NCBI RefSeq assembly: GCF_017329605.1 | Contig: NZ_JAFMTY010000002.1 | Location: 62,001 to 126,000, forward strand | Direction of reading: 5' to 3' | Source of the DNA: Alicyclobacillus fructus | GTDB lineage: Bacteria; Bacillota; Bacilli; Alicyclobacillales; Alicyclobacillaceae | Length of the DNA stretch: 64,000 bases | In this document: piece after piece, positions 35,762-44,509 of the stretch | Numbering within the stretch: the first letter of the stretch is position 1 | How the letters are laid out: each line of letters begins with the position of its first letter | Notes under the pieces: generated by a model | Told to the model about the DNA's origin: nothing | What the model saw: the letters and a program-made list of their open reading frames with translations, nothing else | Databases searched by the model: none | Position numbers and translations under genes: made by a program

Positions 35762-37879
35762 GTGCGAAAGTCGAGAACGAAGCGCGCGCAGAGGCGGACC
35801 GGAGCCGTGGCGCCGCCCGATCCGGAGAAGGTCGCGAAGCGGCGCCGCTTCCGCCTCCACGTCGTGTACAGCTTGGTGTTTCTCTCGTTTACCTCGCTGA
35901 TTTTGCGTTTGGCGTACGTGCAGGTGGTCAAGGGCGCCTCGTTTCGTTCTTCGGAACAGCTCACGCAGTACGCGCGCGTGCCCATTCTGCCGCAGCGCGG
36001 ATGGATTTACGATGCCAACGGCCAGGTGCTGGCCTGGGACAAACCCGTCCTGACCCTTCAATTCAACCGATACACGCAGATGTCGACCGCTGAAATGCAC
36101 CGCGTCGCGTCCATCCTCGCGCCCGTGCTCCAGACGACCCCGCAGGCCCTGTATCAAGCCATGCAGAGCAATCCGGGGGCTCTCCAGGTCACGCTCGCTC
36201 GGAATGTGACCGATGCGCAGGTGGCGTACGTGGTGGAGCATCAGAGCGAGCTGCCCAACATCCAGGTGGTGCAGGACTACGAGCGCCAGTACCCGTATGG
36301 CGATCTCGCCGGTCAAGTGTTGGGTTACGTCGGCGCCATCACGGCGGAGAATGTAAGTCAGTACAAAGGGTATCTGTACAGCCAGAAGGTGGGCGAGACT
36401 GGCGTCGAGTACGAATATGAACACCTCCTGCAGGGCAAACCCGGTTACGAACTTGTGACGGTCACGTCGAGCGGCACGGCCGTCGGCAGCGTGGGCGAGA
36501 TCGCCCCGCAAAACGGGGACAACATCCAGCTCACGCTGGACGGACATGAACAGGCCGTGGCGCAGGAGCTGTTGCAGAACATGATCGATTCGTCGCCAAC
36601 CAACAAGCAGGACATCACGGATGCGGCGGCGGTCATGCTGAACGTCAAGACGGGCGGCGTGATCGCCATGGTGAGCTATCCGTATCTGGACCCCAACTGG
36701 TACACGGACGGCACATATGTCAATCACGTCCACTATCTGGAGACGTCGGGGGCTCAGCTGAATAACGTGATTGACACGTATAACTATCCGGGTTCTACGG
36801 TGAAGCCGGCGAATCTGCTCGCCGGGCTCAAAGCGGGAGTGGTCACGCCGAAGACGGAGATTCTCGACGACGGCTATATTTACATTGGGACGCAGCGAAA
36901 GAACGAGGATGAGGGCTTCGTCTTTGGATGGGTGAATCCCATCGAGGCCATCACGGTGTCGAGCGACGTGTTTTTCTATGAGCTCGGCCTTCAGCTCGGG
37001 AAGTGGTTCGGGTCGAGCACCACGTCGGGCGGATCGTATCCAGCTTCGGACGGCAGCTATCAAAACTACCTGGACACGGACTTCGTGAAAGGCATCAACG
37101 CGATGTTCCAGGAGGAGGAGAACTTTGGGCTTGGCACGTTGACGGGCATCGATCTGCCCTTTGAGGAACACGGCGAGTTCTACATCGAGGACTACCGGAA
37201 GGGCAACATTCAGGTGCCGTACAATCTCAAGGCGAGCGAGGAGTCGCTCGCGAAGACGGGCAAATACGTCAATTACGGATCGCCGGCCAGCCTGGCGGAC
37301 GCCGCGATCGGTCAGTCGCAGATGTTCACGCCCATGGAACTCGGTGTCTACGCCATGACACTCGCGGACGAGGGGCTCAGGCTCAAGCCGCACCTGCTTG
37401 AGAACGTCTATGCGCCGAACGGGACGCCGAACTCGGGCTCGAAGCCCATTCTCACTTACAAGACGCAGATTTTGGGCCGCGTGAGCGCGGAGCCGTGGCA
37501 GTGGAACCTCATCAAGCAGGGGATGTACGGCGTGACGTCGAACCCGGCGGGCACGGCGTACTACGCGTTCCTGGGCGCACCGTACCAAGCGGCGGGAAAG
37601 ACAGGGACGGCGCAGATTGTCATCAACGGTCACCGGACCGACAATTCGGTCTTCATCTGCTATGCGCCGCTCAATCACCCGCTGGTGGCGGTGGCCGTGA
37701 TGGCGCCAGGCGGGGGCTACGGCGCGAGCTTTTCGGCGATCTTGGCGCGCAAGATGATCGACGCGTACTTCGACGAGCACCACGAGCCGTGGATGCCCAA
37801 AAGCCAATGGACCAGCACGGCCATTCCGTCGAATTGGACGCAGTCTCCCGCCTACCTGCTGCCGGAGGAAAGCCATTGA
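35762..37879 (+). CDS. Class B penicillin-binding protein (PBP2-type transpeptidase)
   Basis: 705 residues. Basic N-terminus, one membrane anchor (about 33-55), dimerisation domain beginning LPQRGWIYDANGQVLA, then the transpeptidase domain. The active serine lies in YPGSTVKPAN (SxxK) and the KTGTAQ motif is near residue 620; I could not place the SxN motif with confidence. It crosslinks peptidoglycan, probably in elongation or sporulation. GTG start. A hairpin separates it from mscS. Confidence 0.92.
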   Translation: MRKSRTKRAQRRTGAVAPPDPEKVAKRRRFRLHVVYSLVFLSFTSLILRLAYVQVVKGASFRSSEQLTQYARVPILPQRGWIYDANGQVLAWDKPVLTLQFNRYTQMSTAEMHRVASILAPVLQTTPQALYQAMQSNPGALQVTLARNVTDAQVAYVVEHQSELPNIQVVQDYERQYPYGDLAGQVLGYVGAITAENVSQYKGYLYSQKVGETGVEYEYEHLLQGKPGYELVTVTSSGTAVGSVGEIAPQNGDNIQLTLDGHEQAVAQELLQNMIDSSPTNKQDITDAAAVMLNVKTGGVIAMVSYPYLDPNWYTDGTYVNHVHYLETSGAQLNNVIDTYNYPGSTVKPANLLAGLKAGVVTPKTEILDDGYIYIGTQRKNEDEGFVFGWVNPIEAITVSSDVFFYELGLQLGKWFGSSTTSGGSYPASDGSYQNYLDTDFVKGINAMFQEEENFGLGTLTGIDLPFEEHGEFYIEDYRKGNIQVPYNLKASEESLAKTGKYVNYGSPASLADAAIGQSQMFTPMELGVYAMTLADEGLRLKPHLLENVYAPNGTPNSGSKPILTYKTQILGRVSAEPWQWNLIKQGMYGVTSNPAGTAYYAFLGAPYQAAGKTGTAQIVINGHRTDNSVFICYAPLNHPLVAVAVMAPGGGYGASFSAILARKMIDAYFDEHHEPWMPKSQWTSTAIPSNWTQSPAYLLPEESH

Positions 37880-37919
37880 TGCCCATCCGGAGCTTGCGAT
37901 ATGATGGAGGTACTTATGC

Positions 37920-37945
37920 GGCCACAGCGATTTTGCGCTGTGGCC
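37920..37945. terminator. Hairpin between the PBP gene and mscS
   Basis: 10-bp perfect stem GGCCACAGCG/CGCTGTGGCC with a 6-base loop. No T-run, so it is a weak terminator or an mRNA-processing element. Confidence 0.4.
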
Positions 37946-37976
37946 GTTCGTGAGTTTGGAAGATCGAGGTGTCTTC

Positions 37977-38807
37977 ATGACCGACGGATCCCGATCGTCG
38001 CCGGTGGGATGGCGGCGGTTCACGATGTATCTGGTGCTGCTCGTGGCGCTCGCGGTGGCGGCTTATCTCGGGCGCGAGTCGGAGCGGCTTCAATCGCTTC
38101 CTTCCTTGGATCGACAAATCATCGAATGGGCCATCGCGCTCGTGTGGTTTGGGGCGGGGGCGCTGGTCGTCAACCAACTCCGCCGCACGGTCAACGCCAT
38201 GGCGTCGCGGCACCCGGGCGCGGACATCCGCGTGTTGAGCGTGGTCAACCGGGCGCTCAGCGCCGTCGGCTATGCGTTTGTGCTGGTGATTGGGCTCAAC
38301 CTGTTGCAGGTGAAGGTCGGAAGCATCCTGGTTGGCGGCGCGGTGACGGGCGTGATCGTCGGCGTCGGCGCGCAATCGACGCTCGCGAATCTCATCGCGG
38401 GCTTGGTGCTCTTTGCCGTGCGGCCGTTTCAACTGGGCGAATACGTCAGCTTCCGCACGTACCTGTTTGGCGGCGTGGAGTACAGCGGTACTGTGGTGGA
38501 TGTGAACTGGTATCACACCATTCTGGAGGACGGGGGCGTGCGGCGCGTTCTGCCGAACGCGTCGGTCGTCAGTTCGGCCATCACGGTGGGCGCGCGCGAG
38601 GGAAACAAGCTGTGCACGGTACCGCTGTCCTACGCGATTTCGTTTCGCGAGTTCGAGGCGAAGTTGGGCGAGATGACCGGCGGACGCGCAAGCCTCGGCA
38701 TCAAGGAGTTTGGCACCGATACGTACACGGTGCAAGTGGAGATCCCGGCGGAGATGGATCTCGAGATCGTGCGCGAGGCCATCGCGGCGTTTCGGGCGGA
38801 GGCGTGA
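37977..38807 (+). CDS. MscS-family mechanosensitive channel
   Basis: 276 residues, short MscS type. Two or three membrane helices, then the pore helix with alternating Gly/Ala (VGGAVTGVIVGVGAQSTLANLIAG), the beta domain (LFAVRPFQLGEYV... GGVEYSGTVVDVNWYHT) and a truncated C-terminal domain. It releases solutes on hypo-osmotic shock. The ATG at 37977 follows GAGGTG; the longer upstream frame is rejected. Confidence 0.9.
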   Translation: MTDGSRSSPVGWRRFTMYLVLLVALAVAAYLGRESERLQSLPSLDRQIIEWAIALVWFGAGALVVNQLRRTVNAMASRHPGADIRVLSVVNRALSAVGYAFVLVIGLNLLQVKVGSILVGGAVTGVIVGVGAQSTLANLIAGLVLFAVRPFQLGEYVSFRTYLFGGVEYSGTVVDVNWYHTILEDGGVRRVLPNASVVSSAITVGAREGNKLCTVPLSYAISFREFEAKLGEMTGGRASLGIKEFGTDTYTVQVEIPAEMDLEIVREAIAAFRAEA

Positions 38808-38885
38808 GCGGGGGCTTTCGCCCTTGATCGGCTTCTGTATACTAGAATCGGAGGTAGAGAGGACGCATCAGGAAGGGGAGTTCGC

Positions 38886-39944
38886 GTGGCAGTCTCGAGC
38901 GCCATTCCGAAGACGATGAAGGCGGCGTACCTGGTGGGTGCGCGACAGGTGGAGATCCGCGAGGTTCCGGTTCCGGAGCCTTCACCGGATGAAGTGCTGA
39001 TTCGGGTGGAGGCGGTTGGCGTGTGCGGTTCCGACGTGCATTATTACGAGCATGGGCGGATCGGGCGGTACGTGGTCGACGGTCCTCTCATTCTGGGGCA
39101 TGAGGCGAGCGGAATCATCGTCGCCGCAGGCGCGAACGTGAACCACCTCCGCCCCGGCCAGCGCGTGGCCATTGAGCCGGGCGTGACCTGCGGGCGGTGC
39201 GAAGCGTGCAAATCGGGGAGATACAACCTGTGTCCGCACGTGCGCTTCCTCGCGACGCCGCCTGTCGACGGCGCATTTGCTCAGTATATCGCTCATCGGG
39301 CGGATTTCGTGTACCCCATCCCGGACGAGATGTCGTACGAGCAGGCGGCGATGGTCGAGCCGTTCTCCGTCGCCCTGCACGCCATCCAGAGGTCCGGCTT
39401 GCGCCCGGGCCAACGCGTCGCCATCGCCGGCATGGGCCCCGTGGGGCTTTTCACCGTCATCGCGGCGCGCCGGCTCGGTGCGGGCGACGTGATCGTCAGC
39501 GATACGGTGGAGAAGCGGTTGCGGCTTGCGCTCCAGTTTGGCGCAACCGAAGCCGTGGACGCCAAGCGGGGGGCCATCGCGGACGCGGTCCGCGAGCGAT
39601 TCCCGGAAGGCGTGGACGTGGCCATCGAGACGGCCGGGCATCCGGACGCTGTCGCCTCTCTCTTGCCCGCACTTCGCCGCGGCGGTCGCCTCGTCGTGGT
39701 GGGCTTGTCGCAATCGCCGCTCCGCGAGCTCGACCTGACGCAGCTCACGGATGGGGAAATCGAAATCGCGGGCGTGTTTCGGTATGCCAACACCTATCCC
39801 GCGGGTATCCAGCTCATGCGCGAGATCGACGTCTGGGACCTCATCACGGACACGTTCCCGCTCGCCGAGGCTGGGGACGCGCTTGAGCGCGCCCGGACGA
39901 ACAAAAACGAGAGCATCAAGGTCGTGGTGTATCCACAGGCATGA
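38886..39944 (+). CDS. Zinc-dependent polyol (sorbitol/xylitol-type) dehydrogenase
   Basis: 352 residues, medium-chain dehydrogenase. The catalytic zinc site has Cys and His in GVCGSDVHYYEHG and GHEASGIIVAAG. The structural zinc site is CGRCEACKSGRYNLC. The cofactor fold has GMGPVGLFTV and an Asp after strand 2 (VIVSDTVEKR), which favours NAD. Sequence pattern matches L-iditol/xylitol dehydrogenases. It lies 1 kb before the xylanase gene, but on a separate transcript. GTG start. Confidence 0.88.
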   Translation: MAVSSAIPKTMKAAYLVGARQVEIREVPVPEPSPDEVLIRVEAVGVCGSDVHYYEHGRIGRYVVDGPLILGHEASGIIVAAGANVNHLRPGQRVAIEPGVTCGRCEACKSGRYNLCPHVRFLATPPVDGAFAQYIAHRADFVYPIPDEMSYEQAAMVEPFSVALHAIQRSGLRPGQRVAIAGMGPVGLFTVIAARRLGAGDVIVSDTVEKRLRLALQFGATEAVDAKRGAIADAVRERFPEGVDVAIETAGHPDAVASLLPALRRGGRLVVVGLSQSPLRELDLTQLTDGEIEIAGVFRYANTYPAGIQLMREIDVWDLITDTFPLAEAGDALERARTNKNESIKVVVYPQA

Positions 39945-39947
39945 GAA

Positions 39948-39981
39948 GAGGGCGATCGCGAGACAAATCGCGATCGCCCTC
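39948..39981. terminator. Bidirectional terminator between polyol dehydrogenase and VIT1-like gene
   Basis: 13-bp perfect stem GAGGGCGATCGCG/CGCGATCGCCCTC with an 8-base loop, between convergent genes. Confidence 0.75.
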
Positions 39982-39995
39982 GTTGGCACATGCGG

Positions 39996-40721
39996 CTATA
40001 ACACGTGGCTGCCGGCGAGCCCGAGCAAGTAGGAGACCACGCCGACGATCACGCCCGCGAGGGTCATCTCGATGCCGCTCGACCACCAGGACCGGACGGT
40101 CACGAGGCTCTTGAGCGCGCCGACGACGAAGTGCGCCGCAAGGCTGATGGCCGCGGCGGTGACGACGGCGGCGAGGCCCTGCATGAAAAAGAACGGGACG
40201 AGCGGCACCACGCCGCCGATGAACGTGGAGAGTCCGCCCGATAGGGCTGCGCCCCAGGCGTTGCCTCGGCTCGCCTCGTGGATGCCGTGTTTTTCCTGGG
40301 CCATCGTCTTCAGGAAGAGCTCGTCGTCCTTGGCGATGCGCTCGGCAATCTCTCTCGCCTCATGGGGCTCGAATCCCCGCGTTTCGTAGATCAGCGAGAG
40401 GATCTCGATTTCGCGCGACCGGTTCTGCTCGATGTCTCGTTTCGCTTCGTGAAAGGCCTTGTCCAACAGCTCGTTTTCCGATCTCGTCGCGAGCCACGCG
40501 CCCGCGGCCATCGACAGCGTGCTCGCCAGAGCACCGAAGAAGCCCGAGACGAGAATGGTGTGGTTGTTTCCTGTATAACCGGCCACGCCAGCGATGATGC
40601 CGAAGATGGCGCCGAGTCCATCGTTCACGCCGTAGATGGCATCGCCTATCCAGCTCGGCGTGTTGCGCTGTTCTCTGCCCATCAGTTCATCAAGTTTTGC
40701 GGATGGTGAAAGGGTGCTCAT
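39996..40721 (-). CDS. VIT1/CCC1-family transporter
   Basis: 241 residues. Five membrane helices with the family signature near the N-terminus (YGVNDGLGAIFGIIAGVAG), then a cytoplasmic acidic helical metal-binding region (EAKRDIEQNRSREIEILSLIYETRGF) and C-terminal helices. Relatives move Fe2+ or Mn2+ out of the cytoplasm or into a compartment. Own promoter; divergent from the xylanase gene. Confidence 0.88.
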   Translation of the reverse strand: MSTLSPSAKLDELMGREQRNTPSWIGDAIYGVNDGLGAIFGIIAGVAGYTGNNHTILVSGFFGALASTLSMAAGAWLATRSENELLDKAFHEAKRDIEQNRSREIEILSLIYETRGFEPHEAREIAERIAKDDELFLKTMAQEKHGIHEASRGNAWGAALSGGLSTFIGGVVPLVPFFFMQGLAAVVTAAAISLAAHFVVGALKSLVTVRSWWSSGIEMTLAGVIVGVVSYLLGLAGSHVL

Positions 40722-40793
40722 CTTCCATCGTCCTCAGTTCGTTTGGAGTGGAGCCGCCTCAAAGGCGGCATCCCTGTTTCACTCTACGTTCTC

Positions 40794-40823
40794 ATCATAA
40801 TTGTGTTTGGTAAAATAAGTCAA
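40794..40823 (-). promoter_or_regulatory. Sigma-A-like promoter of the VIT1-like gene
   Basis: Minus-strand TTGACT (40823-40818), 18-base spacer, TATGAT (40799-40794). A hairpin (GCCGCC...GGCGGC) lies in the 5' UTR at about 40752-40769. Confidence 0.65.
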
Positions 40824-40894
40824 CGCTAAATGTTCCAGTTAGTTCCGCCTTATCGAGCCCATTAGGACGCGATCGACCGAGGAGGAGATGGACG

Positions 40895-41908
40895 ATGGCT
40901 CACGAAACGTCCCTGCGAGCCGCCTACGAGTCTCACTTTCGCGTGGGCGCGGCGGTCAACGCCGCGACCGTTCGCACGCATGCCGACATCGTGGCGCGCC
41001 ACTTTAACAGTGTCACCCCTGAAAACGAGATGAAGTGGGAGCGAATTCATCCCTCTGAAGGCCAATATGACTTTGTCTCTGCCGACCAAATCGTTTTATT
41101 TGCTCGCGATCTCGGCATGTTCGTCCGCGGGCACACGCTCGTGTGGCACAACCAGACACCGGCGTGGGTGTTTCTGGACGATCTCGGCCAACCGGCGCCG
41201 GCGAAACTCGTCGAGGCGAGGCTCGAAGCGCACATCGCTGAGGTCGTCGGGCGCTACCGTGGCGTCGTCGGCTGTTGGGACGTCGTGAACGAGGCCGTGA
41301 TCGACCAGGGGGATGGCTGGCTCCGGCCAAGCCGCTGGCGGACGGCGCTCGGCGACGAGTATATCGAGAAGGCCTTTCGACTGGCGCACCAAGCCGATCC
41401 GAGCGCCCTTCTGTTTTACAATGACTACAACGAGACCCAACCGGATAAAAGGGATCGCATTCTCCGGCTGCTGGAGCACCTGTTGGACCGCGGGGCTCCT
41501 GTCCACGGCGTAGGCCTGCAAATGCACGTGTCGCTTGACGATCCGCCCGTGGAACAAATGGAAGCGGCCATCGAGCGGTATCGGGCCCTGGGCCTCCGCC
41601 TGCACATCACCGAGCTCGACGTGAGCGTGTATCCGTGGGTGCACGAGCCGGATCGCCCGCAGCATCCAACGCGGCCGTACGACGAGGAGGTGGCCGAGAA
41701 GCTCGCGGCGCGATACGAAGCGCTGTTCGCGCTGTTTCTGCGGCACGCGGACGCCATCGACAACGTGACGTTGTGGGGCGTCGCGGACGACGCGACATGG
41801 CGCGACGATTTCCCGGTGAAAGGCCGGAAGGACTGGCCGCTGCTTTTCGACGTGGAGCATCGCCCGAAAGAGGCGTTCTGGCGCGTGATTCGCCTCGTTC
41901 GCGGTTGA
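40895..41908 (+). CDS. GH10 endo-1,4-beta-xylanase, intracellular
   Basis: 337 residues, a single GH10 barrel. The acid/base is Glu133 in WDVVNEAV and the nucleophile is Glu240 in HITELDVSV. Substrate-binding motifs ENEMKWERIHP and RGHTLVWHNQTPAW are intact. No signal peptide, so it should act inside the cell on imported xylo-oligosaccharides, like the intracellular xylanases of Geobacillus and Alicyclobacillus. GAGGAGATG precedes the start. No transporter is adjacent. Confidence 0.95.
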   Translation: MAHETSLRAAYESHFRVGAAVNAATVRTHADIVARHFNSVTPENEMKWERIHPSEGQYDFVSADQIVLFARDLGMFVRGHTLVWHNQTPAWVFLDDLGQPAPAKLVEARLEAHIAEVVGRYRGVVGCWDVVNEAVIDQGDGWLRPSRWRTALGDEYIEKAFRLAHQADPSALLFYNDYNETQPDKRDRILRLLEHLLDRGAPVHGVGLQMHVSLDDPPVEQMEAAIERYRALGLRLHITELDVSVYPWVHEPDRPQHPTRPYDEEVAEKLAARYEALFALFLRHADAIDNVTLWGVADDATWRDDFPVKGRKDWPLLFDVEHRPKEAFWRVIRLVRG

Positions 41909-41979
41909 GGCGAGTTGCGCTTTTCGGCCCTCCTCGGGAGTGGTAGAATGTGCGAAAAAGCCGAAGGAGAGGGATGGCG

Positions 41980-42933
41980 ATGTCCCTGCGGCACGCTGCG
42001 AGCGCCATGTCCTTCGTCGCCTTGGCGGGAGCTTGGGCAGCCATCGCGCCGGATGTCGCCGCCGCGCAGTCGCCTGCGACCGAACTCCAGCAGGCGATTC
42101 ACGCCTGGCAGCAGGCTCCGTACCGCCAGACGCAGTTTCTGGCGGAGGCAAGTCTGTCGGTGATCTGGCAGGCCGCCTATGCCCGCAGCTCGGCTTGGTC
42201 GTCGCTCGCCGACCGACTGTCGCGCGACGGTCGGCTTGCGCTGTTTCACGCGGAGGACGACGTGTGGCAGGTGAGCGGCAGCCCGGCTGAGATGTTCACC
42301 GCCTCCGGCGTCACCGGCGCTGCGAGCCTGTTGTGGTTCCGCGGAGAGGGCTACGAAAGGACACCGAACGGATGGGCGAAGTTCGCCGAGCCGCAGGTCG
42401 TGTGGAATCCCATGCTCGGCGCATGGCGTTCGGCGCGCGAAACCGGAGGCGGAGCGGCTGGGGACGAAATCGAGGCGGTTATGGATGCCGGATCGGCCAA
42501 GTCGATGTTTGGGCCGTGGCTTGTGGGCGTGGTGGGAACGGCGCTGTTTGGCGGGCGAGGCGTGTCGGCGGCCGATCTGAAGGCGCTTCTCGCCCACACC
42601 ACGGTGTATGGCCACTTCGCCATTTCGCGGGCGAGCGGAGCGCCACAGCTGAATGCGGCCACCGTGACGGCCGTCGTCGCCGTGCCGGCCACCGTCGTCG
42701 CCGAGGCGCTCGGGCAACGGGCGGCGAGTGCCGTGAACAGCATGACGTGGCGGATCGACTGGACCATGAAGACCCGTTACGAGCGCGTGCCGCAGACCCT
42801 GCCCCAGGGCTTTCATCCCGGCGGCTGGCCCGCTCCTGAGCCGGGGAACAGCACGGGCAACAGCCTGAGCGGCGAGAATGACGCGAACACCGCGAACGGA
42901 TCGGCGGGCGGAACGCTTGAGAATGGCACCTGA
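41980..42933 (+). CDS. Hypothetical secreted protein
   Basis: 317 residues from the ATG at 41980; an ATG at 41974 is too near the GGAGA site. Signal peptide (LRHAASAMSFVALAGAWAA...) with cleavage near AAAQ. The mature body is Trp- and Ala-rich, with a segment typical of LolA-like or outer-leaflet lipid-binding folds (DDVWQVSGSPAEMF), but this is only a resemblance. The C-terminus is a disordered Asn/Gly/Ser tail. Probably cotranscribed with the acetyltransferase-like gene. Confidence 0.55.
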   Translation: MSLRHAASAMSFVALAGAWAAIAPDVAAAQSPATELQQAIHAWQQAPYRQTQFLAEASLSVIWQAAYARSSAWSSLADRLSRDGRLALFHAEDDVWQVSGSPAEMFTASGVTGAASLLWFRGEGYERTPNGWAKFAEPQVVWNPMLGAWRSARETGGGAAGDEIEAVMDAGSAKSMFGPWLVGVVGTALFGGRGVSAADLKALLAHTTVYGHFAISRASGAPQLNAATVTAVVAVPATVVAEALGQRAASAVNSMTWRIDWTMKTRYERVPQTLPQGFHPGGWPAPEPGNSTGNSLSGENDANTANGSAGGTLENGT

Positions 42934-42959
42934 TTCCATTGTGGGAAGAGGGCGAGAAC

Positions 42960-43232
42960 ATGGAACTGGTTCGCGTGGAACGCGGCGTTGAGCTGCGGAA
43001 CGAGGCCGGTGAGCGAATCGGCTACATTTCATGTACGGATCGGGGCGATGGGGTTTGGACCATCGATCACACGGTGGTCGATCCGGCGTATCAGGGGCAG
43101 GGGCTCGCCGCCCAACTCGTGGACGAACTGGTGGCGATGGCCCGGGAACGGGGCGTGAAGCTTGTGCCCGTGTGCTCGTACGCCGTCCTTCGCTTCCGGC
43201 GCAGGCCGGACTATGCGGATGTCCAGGCCTGA
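42960..43232 (+). CDS. GNAT-like N-acetyltransferase (YjdJ-type)
   Basis: 90 residues. The compact GNAT core of the YjdJ/Gcn5-related small family: DHTVVDPAYQGQGLAAQLVDELVAMARERG is the acetyl-CoA binding signature (Q/RxxGxG/A), followed by VPVCSYAV.RF. Substrate unknown. GGGAAGAGGG lies upstream of the ATG at 42960. Confidence 0.85.
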   Translation: MELVRVERGVELRNEAGERIGYISCTDRGDGVWTIDHTVVDPAYQGQGLAAQLVDELVAMARERGVKLVPVCSYAVLRFRRRPDYADVQA

Positions 43233-43246
43233 CGTGCGGTGGCGGC

Positions 43247-43289
43247 GATGGCGCTCCCCCTCCAGGTGCGCGGGAGGGGGAGCGCCATC
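43247..43289. terminator. Bidirectional terminator between the acetyltransferase gene and galK
   Basis: Perfect 16-bp stem GATGGCGCTCCCCCTC/GAGGGGGAGCGCCATC with an 11-base loop, between convergent genes. Confidence 0.75.
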
Positions 43290-43291
43290 GC

Positions 43292-44509
43292 TCAACGCGC
43301 AAGCGCATCGAGCGCAGGAAGCGCATGCACGCCGTCGCCGATGTCGGTCACATAGAACGAAGGTGTGCGCCCGGTCGCCTTCCTGTAGGCCGTTTCCACG
43401 TGCCGCGTGAAGGATTCGACGGCGTCCTCCCGCACCAGGCTCACGGTGCATCCGCCGAATCCGGCGCCCGTCATGCGCGATCCGATGCAGCCCTCGGCCT
43501 CCCACGCCGCTTCCACCAAAGCGTCGAGCGCTTCTCCGGTCACCTCATAGTCGTCGCGAAGCGATCGGTGCGACGCGTTCATCAGTTCTCCGAACGCCTC
43601 AATTTGCCCGTTTTCCAACAGCCGCGCCGCCTCCCGGGCTCGATGGCTTTCCATGACGACGTGGCGCGCCCGACGGACGATCACGTCCGCATCCATTCCG
43701 CGCCCGCCCTCGGCGCGAAGCCACGGTTCGATCTCCGGCCACGCGCTCGGGTCGATCTCGGCGAGGGCCTGGATCTCGGGGAACCGGCGCTTCACAATGG
43801 CGAGCGCCGCTTCGCACTCCGCGCGCCGCTCGTTGTATTTCGATCCCGCGAGCTTCCGCGGCACGTTGCTGTTGGCGATGACCAGCCGGTAACCGTCCGC
43901 GTGCACAGGCACCAACTGATACGCGAGGGTGAGGCAGTTGAGCGAAAGCGCCATGTCCTTTCGCCCCATGGCGATGGAAAACTGGTCCATGACGCCGCAG
44001 TTGACGCCCACGAATTCGTTTTCCGCCTGCTGTGCGATCACGGCCAGCGCTTCGAGATCGAGATGGGCCCCCGTGAGATCGTTGATGGCGAAGGCCGTCA
44101 CCACTTCGACCGACGCGCTCGAGGACAGGCCGGCGCCCACGGGGAGATTGCCGAAGAAGAACAGATCCATGCCGGGCGCGTCCACGCCGCGGCGGTGCAG
44201 CACGTCGATCACGCCGAGCGGGTAGTTGGCGAAATCTTGCTCAGGGCGAAATTGCACGTCGTCCGCGCTCACTTCCACGACGCGATCGGAAAAGGTCGTC
44301 GCGAAGCGAAACCGGCGATCGGGGCGCGGACGGACGACGAGCCACGTACCCATGGTGAGGGCTGCGGGCAAGACGTACCCGCCGTTGTAGTCGGTGTGTT
44401 CGCCGATGAGGTTGACTCGGCCCGGCGCGAAGTAGGCGCGCAGTTCGCTCGTGTCGCCGGGGGAAAACGCGAGAATACGGTCCATGAGATCAGGCCAGTG
44501 GATCGACAT
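43292..44509 (-). CDS. galK: Galactokinase
   Basis: 405 residues. Phosphorylates galactose at C1 (Leloir pathway). GHMP-kinase fold: galactose signature GRVNLIGEHTDYNGGYVLP near residue 29, ATP loop LPVGAGLSSSAS near 120, and the C-terminal TGAGFGGCTVSLV. It overlaps the end of galT by 20 bases in the operon deoR-galT-galK. No epimerase (galE) or mutarotase gene is in the operon. Confidence 0.95.
   Translation of the reverse strand: MSIHWPDLMDRILAFSPGDTSELRAYFAPGRVNLIGEHTDYNGGYVLPAALTMGTWLVVRPRPDRRFRFATTFSDRVVEVSADDVQFRPEQDFANYPLGVIDVLHRRGVDAPGMDLFFFGNLPVGAGLSSSASVEVVTAFAINDLTGAHLDLEALAVIAQQAENEFVGVNCGVMDQFSIAMGRKDMALSLNCLTLAYQLVPVHADGYRLVIANSNVPRKLAGSKYNERRAECEAALAIVKRRFPEIQALAEIDPSAWPEIEPWLRAEGGRGMDADVIVRRARHVVMESHRAREAARLLENGQIEAFGELMNASHRSLRDDYEVTGEALDALVEAAWEAEGCIGSRMTGAGFGGCTVSLVREDAVESFTRHVETAYRKATGRTPSFYVTDIGDGVHALPALDALAR

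Noticed and set aside
35729-38023. 764-codon minus-strand frame opposite the PBP gene
   Set aside because: Shadow; SxxK and KTG motifs are on the + strand.
41425-43326. 633-codon minus-strand frame
   Set aside because: Shadow opposite xylanase, secreted protein and acetyltransferase genes.
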